A stretch of 64,000 nt of DNA from Acanthochlamys bracteata (taxonomy: Eukaryota; Streptophyta; Magnoliopsida; Pandanales; Velloziaceae), in NCBI GenBank assembly GCA_019914995.1, contig CM034132.1, positions 808,501-872,500 of the forward strand. The letters are read 5' to 3'. Both the position numbers and the translations under genes were made by a program. Shown here piece after piece: positions 58,801 to 64,000 of this stretch (position 1 is its first letter; the number at the start of each line of letters is the position of its first letter). A model generated the notes under the pieces. The model did not search any database and was not told where the DNA came from. It saw only the letters and a program-made list of their open reading frames with translations.

Positions 58801-59265
58801 AGCTTCTCGCCAGGATTCTCTCCCAGGGATGCAACCAGAGCTGGATCTTCAATGTCCAGTGACGGTTCAGAGGGAAGTCAGGGTCCATTATTTTCCAGGA
58901 ATAACACAAATATAGGGATGTTCTCATCACCGCAGGAGCCTTTGATGGTGCCTTTTTCTCACAATATGACAATAAGAAGAGATGGACTTGGCAGAGCTGA
59001 TTTATGTGAATGGTCGATGGGGAGACTTACCATGCCAGCAGATGAACTTTACAATACTCAAACTGATATTGATGACTTTAGGCTGCAAGATGCTCTAAGG
59101 ATGGCTCAACGTGCATCAAATATGGCTAAGTTTATGAGAGAAAGGGCTCACTTGTTGTCTCGGAAGGTTGATCTTGCTATTCATAAAGCCAATGCTGCAC
59201 TTGCTATTGCGGAGGCCATAAAAACTTTTGAAGCTTCTGACGAAGGCCTGATTGGCGATCCATAG
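52809..59265 (+). CDS. Enhancer of polycomb-like (EPL) chromatin protein
   Basis: Four exons (52809-55247, 56087-57805, 58355-58598, 58691-59265) join in phase to 1,658 aa. A Lys/Ser-rich basic N-terminal third (RKEVSLSSLQSLVKKQRKG, FIPKRRRGILKRKK) is followed by a Tudor-like segment near residues 387-460 (RIRVFQPLQRSWYSGLVKDY, EEEWINLERQRIKLL). A hydrophobic stretch typical of the plant family comes next, then an EPcA-type region at about 1270-1470 (DMDTSDEEWV, VIINAIYEYWRDKRKKKGLP, ALWEIYQHQLKEWE). Enhancer of polycomb proteins are scaffold subunits of the NuA4/TIP60 histone acetyltransferase complex; the plant At4g32620/At5g04670 group is a large divergent branch. The true start is uncertain: MEGGFGKLG at about 52878 is an alternative to the ATG at 52809. 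The gene is convergent with the GT4 gene. Confidence 0.87.
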
Positions 59266-60218
59266 TTCTGAAGTGAATGACGTCGCTGTTCTTGTCTTAT
59301 GAACCAAATGAGCCTTTTCCACTATTTTGCTGATGTTATGCTGCAGAGGCTGGCAATGGCAATCGTCCAGTGCTAGCATGGTACTAAGGAAGTTAAAGAG
59401 TGCTCGAAGAATTTTGGGGTCGCTATACTTTTTCAGTTCTAACACATATACAGTCACTGAAATTCCACTTCTGACCAAAAATGCATTCTTCGTATAAAAT
59501 GTCTAGCTCTAACCACACAAATCATGTGTAGTTTCTGTTCTTATTTTGTACAGAAAAGTATTCGTTTTTTCTCTACCTCTTACAGATTTGAAAAGCCTGC
59601 CAGTGATTGAGCATTTTTTTCCCTGAAACGATACCCCCTTTCTGAAGTTGTCCTGCTTCTTTGCATACAGTATTTTGTGATGCTTAGGTTTTACTTTTGA
59701 CTTGGAGCTGAAAGAGGAAGGGCATGGTATTGAATTTCGACGGCATTATTTGCAGGTAGGACTCATAGGTGCTATATTTGAAAAGCCTGAGGACCAGGTT
59801 ATGCTACGTGGTTGAACACACTTGGACTTCAAAGAAGTCCTGTCCACGTAGACAAGGAGAAAAGATAGGTAGCCACCACTGCAAAAATGACCGAAAGTTA
59901 CAATCTTCCAAAATTTGTTAATATGATACAGTTTATGGTCTATGTATAGCAATCTAATATAGCCATGAAAGCATGAGTTCCAAAATAATCATGGCACAAA
60001 CTAAAGCGTGAGGCCTTTAGCTGATGCAGAACATATCCTTTGAAAAGCGTTCCATGAAACTGTTTGCTGTTTCTGTAGTTTGAGCTACTATGAGGAGGTT
60101 CAACAGTAATCCACTGAGCAAGGGCATTCCCTTCATAAAGATTGGCAAGTCAATGATGAATGCATCAGGAACTGTCTCATGGTTCGTCTTGATCAACCAA
60201 GTTGGGCAGTTGTAATTG
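59266..60218. other. Convergent 3' region, no gene seen
   Basis: This is the 3'UTR of the EPL gene to roughly 59550-59700 and the 3'UTR of the minus-strand GT4 gene from about 60000. No domain-bearing frame lies between. Confidence 0.5.
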
Positions 60219-63200
60219 CTACTTAACTTTCATGCACTTGACAAGGACCTTTGCAAAGCTCTTGTATGTATTTTCCTTCAAATACTTACGCTGTACCTGA
60301 AGCCTGCCATTCATTCCCATTTTCTTTCTTGCAGATGGATTTCTAAGTAAGAATTGGATGTTCTGGGCAAGCCCTTGAATCCCTTGATGTCCAAGAGGAT
60401 GGAGAAGACCTGTCACGCCATGCTCCACAATTTCTTTGGTTCCTCCAGCATCAGTTCCAAGGACCTGATGGTATAACAATCAAAATGTAAGTGAAGAAAA
60501 GAAGGCTTTAAAAAGTAATTACTGTCTACCAAAGGTCCAGAAGAAAAACATCCAAAAGACAAATTCCTACATTTTATTATATTTATTGAGTGGTACAGTA
60601 ATGAATCGCAGTTCGAACAAGATGATAAAATATCTGATCGGATACTATTCCGGAAACGGGATACAGAAGTTATCAGAAACGGAATATGAGCAACCTTACT
60701 TATATAATTAATGGGAAATTAGCTAAACCAATATTTTCATGCCTACTACTTTGAGAGCAGACTCTAGAATTCACTGCCACATGACATGTTCACTCCTCCA
60801 CTAAAATAATACAAATGTTCTGATTAAAACAGCTTCGTCTTTGCAATTTAGAACAGCAATGTCTGATTACAGTGAAGCATTTTTGCATTAGTAACTTTCT
60901 ATGCAAAAAAGAAACTACTTTTTTTATTTTGAACATATACAAAAACCAACTCTCAAGCAATTCAGACAGTAAACAGAAATTAGATTCCACTCACTGATTC
61001 ATCAGACCATCCTTCAGATTTTTGCAAAGTACAGCATTAAAAAGCTTACCACAGTTTTGTAGTTCTTCGTATGAAAATAGCATGACAAAGCTGAAGAAGA
61101 GAAGATAGACAAGTATTATTACCGGTAGACCAAAGGCCATTGCTTCAACAGTTACCCTACCAAATGTTTCTCCAAGACCCTGAACAAATTACACAGCATA
61201 CAATTACACCGATGATTTCACAAGGGGCATTTTCTTTCTAAATAATAAACAGAATTTTGTTTCTCTTTACTATTTGTATTTAACATATTCTTTCTACAAA
61301 TATTAAATAGTACACATTAGACCATTTCAATCATCACTTGAATCCCTAAACTGAGAAAAGGTTCTGTTGAACTACCTGGGCATTTATGACATACACATCT
61401 GCTGCAGCATAAAGAGAAGCAACCCGTGTAGTTGCTGGAGTCCAGAGTACTATCTTTGACAAGTTTGAGTGCTGAGATAAAAATCTTAAAATGACTTTAA
61501 CATAAAGTACCTTGTTGCTCTTAGATCCAACTGATCCTATTAGAACTTTCAGAGACTGTTTACCGCCATCCTGTCTTTCTGATAACAAATTCCTTGATTT
61601 CCGAGACTCACTTGCATCTGTAGCAATAGTGTCAGTATCGAGTGAATCATCATTTGTCCGAGAATGCTTCTTCCTCCTTCTTTTAGAACTTCTGCTAGAA
61701 GCTTTGCTTCTCTGTGATCTTGCAGATGCTTCATTACTATTAGATTCATGAATGCCCAAGATTAGTTCATCATTCCTGTCATTAGTGTTTTGGGTGCTAA
61801 TATCTGAGAGTTCTCTTACATTGATATGGATATCCTTAAGGGATACATTATGTTCAGCAACCAAAAGAGCTGACTCAAGAAGCAGCCTTTGGCCTTTCCC
61901 TGGATTAATACTGCTTAAAGACATCACAAGCATATCATTCTCATCCAAGCCCATCTCTTTCCTGATTGCATTCCTTAAGGCAGCCCTCTTTTGCAGCATT
62001 GCTTCAGTACTAAATGCTGGAGTATTCAGGGAGCAAGGTATTCCTGCTACAAAAGCTAGTTCATCACTAACAGAAAGAGGGACTATCATTGGCTGCATAT
62101 TCAGTTGAATATGCTCTTCTTCACACCAGGCCACCCATTGCTTTGACTGTTCATTTGACAAAAATGCCAATATTTTTACACGATTTAGCATTTGCTTCGA
62201 ACGAACAAAGTATTCACGTCGGTTCTCCATAATCCACCATACCATTTGGCTCGAAGAAGCTGGGTATTTTGCCAGATATGGTTCTGAAAATTAAAATGCA
62301 GGCGTAAAAGAAGCCAATCAATATTTTATTTTTACAGAGTGTAGGTATAACTACAACCATGTCAAACGATTGATTGAGATACTACAACCAATTTTATCAG
62401 CACACAGCAACTTACACTGATTTTTAAATTTAAATCAATAGATATGTCCAGAATTTATGGCATGAAATTATTCAGATGCCATATAAATAAATGCACGTAA
62501 CAAGCAAGCTTTAGTAGCTACTAATGTATGATAAGTCATCACTTGGGCTTCTTATTCAGAAACTGCTTGAAATGTGAAGAAGAGGTGGTGCGTAATCATG
62601 ACTACGACTGACAAAAGTGGCATCGCTGTGTCATCTTTCTTTAAGACAAGCTACAGTTCAGAGAATAATACTTGCAAAACAAATACATGATCTGTCTAGG
62701 TTTTAAGAAAATTAGTTAACATGCAGAACAGCAATGTTTTCAGGGAGGAACAACTTGAATTAGTTAGATTGTTGAAAGAATTAAACTCTTTTCAAAATTT
62801 TCAAATTCTTAAAGACCAATCAAACCCTGATAGTACCTGAATAAATCCGTTCTTACTTTCATTAGTTAATCAAGATATTTGCTACTTTGAAGAAGGGTCA
62901 TTCACCTAGTGCAGATCACTTACCTATCCAGGATGAACAAACTGCTGATCCTGCTATCACAAGGTCGGCTTTTGTAGCTGTCTTGAAGCTGAACTCTCCC
63001 CTATCGTTAAGTACCTTGATCCCTCTTCTATTCAGCTCCCCCATCAACCCACCCTTCTTGCTCAAAACCACCACAGACACAGTCGCTCCACAGCTTAGGA
63101 GTTCTGTTGCCAATTCCATCATTGAAAGTGGTGCACCAGTCATGGAGAGCTCATGAAATACCAGCACAAATCTGCGAGACCAGGCAATGCGAGAAAAGGC

Positions 63201-63902
63201 ACCTTGCCGATCACAAGTTCCTCTCCTCTTTTCAGCACTCCACTCCAGGATACGATCCTCTGTCTGTCCAAATGGCCCCACGATCAAACCATACAAAGTA
63301 TTCCTCTTTGGTGTTGATGCCTCCTCCAGATCATGGGGCCTGCTTTCGACCACTTCATCCTTAGGCTGCGAGATCACCTTTCGCAGCCTACGATCCTTAA
63401 CCGATCTTTTACTTCTTTTCCTTGACAAATTCTTGTGGGAAGATTCCTGTGTCTTTTCCTTCAAAGAACCAACGCCAAAGATCTTTGTATTGGAACCATT
63501 TTTATTGACAATGGCCACTTCAATAGCAGAACCATTATCATTGCTCGCAAGAGAAGTACCTGTGACATTTTCCACCTGTTTCCTAATACTACCCTTCACA
63601 CTCTTGTAACCGATGAATCCAGTTTTAATGTGTTCACCATGAGCCCACTTAGACTGCACATGGAATCCAATATATGCCCACAAACCAATAAGCATCAACC
63701 AGAAAAAAACACGATTGCCGCGAAACAATTGGTGTGTTAACGAACCAAACTGTGAATCCTTCCTAGGTATCCGAACTGAACCCGATCTCCGGAATGAAGG
63801 TGAGTCCCTGGATCTATTACCGGAAAAAGTTGACTTCAAAGTCGGCGAAGCTCGTATAGAACTCTGCCTAACTAAATCCCCATTACTAACCTTGTCCTCC
63901 AT
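60219..63902 (-). CDS. Membrane-anchored GT4-family glycosyltransferase (At3g15940/At1g52420-like)
   Basis: Four exons on the minus strand (62924-63902, 61376-62283, 61123-61179, 60219-60464) join in phase to 729 aa. The N-terminus is a cytosolic Ser/Arg-rich tail, then one membrane span (residues 64-82, RVFFWLMLIGLWAYIGFHV), so a type II Golgi-type membrane protein is likely. The first Rossmann domain carries FVLVFHELSMTGAPLSMMEL. The second contains the donor-binding E-x7-E motif (GETFGRVTVEAM) and GTDAGGTKEIVEHGVTGLLH. Between them is a charged insert (KASSRSSKRRRKKHSR) usual in this plant subgroup. GT4 enzymes are retaining glycosyltransferases, but the donor and acceptor of this group are not known to me. 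The start at 63902 (MEDKVSNGDLVRQ) leaves about 100 bp of 5'UTR in the window. Confidence 0.9.
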
Positions 63903-64000
63903 TACTCACTTACAACAACAACACTACTACAACCACATTCATCTCACCATTCCAAACATGAAATTTTTTTCTACCAAAGCAACAATTCAGAACCTATAAA
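63903..64000 (-). promoter_or_regulatory. 5'UTR/promoter edge of the GT4 gene
   Basis: Only about 100 bp upstream of the start remains. On the minus strand it is rich in guanine-thymine repeats (gttgttgttg). Nothing further can be said. Confidence 0.4.

Noticed and set aside
1-64000. tRNA, rRNA, CRISPR array, organellar insertion or biosynthetic gene cluster
   Set aside because: None seen: no cloverleaf-type tRNA boxes, no rRNA-like sequence, no direct-repeat/spacer pattern, no plastid or mitochondrial gene pieces, and the neighbouring enzymes do not share a pathway.

Overview
The window is nuclear DNA of a flowering plant, almost certainly a eudicot. Genes have many short GT-AG exons in AT-rich introns. 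The protein families (FRS, UGT75, KFB/KMD, RTFL/DVL, TIC236) are plant-specific or have plant-specific forms, and intergenic DNA is full of small AT-rich repeats. The species cannot be fixed from sequence alone. All gene models below were built by eye from splice signals and reading-phase continuity; there is no transcript evidence.

Layout. 1-10.4 kb: 3' part of a membrane RING-H2 E3 ligase (+), a FAR1-related (FRS) domesticated-transposase factor (-), and the DNA-repair scaffold XRCC1 (-). 10.4-14.7 kb: a 2-oxoglutarate/Fe(II) oxygenase (+) sharing a bidirectional promoter with XRCC1. 14.7-18 kb: AT-rich repeats around a tiny RTFL/DVL peptide gene (+). 18-21.7 kb: an unrecognised lysine/alanine-rich protein (+) whose first intron holds a 144-bp tandem array. 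22.7-28 kb: an F-box/kelch gene (-), a broken relative of it, AT-rich repeats and a decayed repeat-like tract. 28.4-42.1 kb: a 23-exon gene for the chloroplast inner-envelope translocon protein TIC236 (+), about 2,196 aa. 42.4 kb: a lone exon of an exostosin-type glycosyltransferase. 43-47 kb: a UGT75-type glucosyltransferase (-) and a decayed copy of it. 47.5-51.9 kb: a mitochondrial 3-hydroxyisobutyryl-CoA hydrolase-like gene (-) with two exons that look mutually exclusive. 52.8-59.3 kb: an Enhancer-of-polycomb-like chromatin protein (+). 60.2-63.9 kb: a membrane-anchored GT4 glycosyltransferase (-).

These genes do not form a pathway; they are ordinary neighbours on a plant chromosome. From memory, the RING, XRCC1 and F-box/kelch genes resemble neighbours near the end of Arabidopsis chromosome 1 (around At1g80400-At1g80440), so this may be a conserved gene block. 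The observation most worth following is the apparent mutually exclusive exon pair in the hydrolase-like gene. Next are the intronic 144-bp array, a possible NMD-triggering 3'UTR intron in XRCC1, and the overlapping upstream ORF at the TIC236 start.
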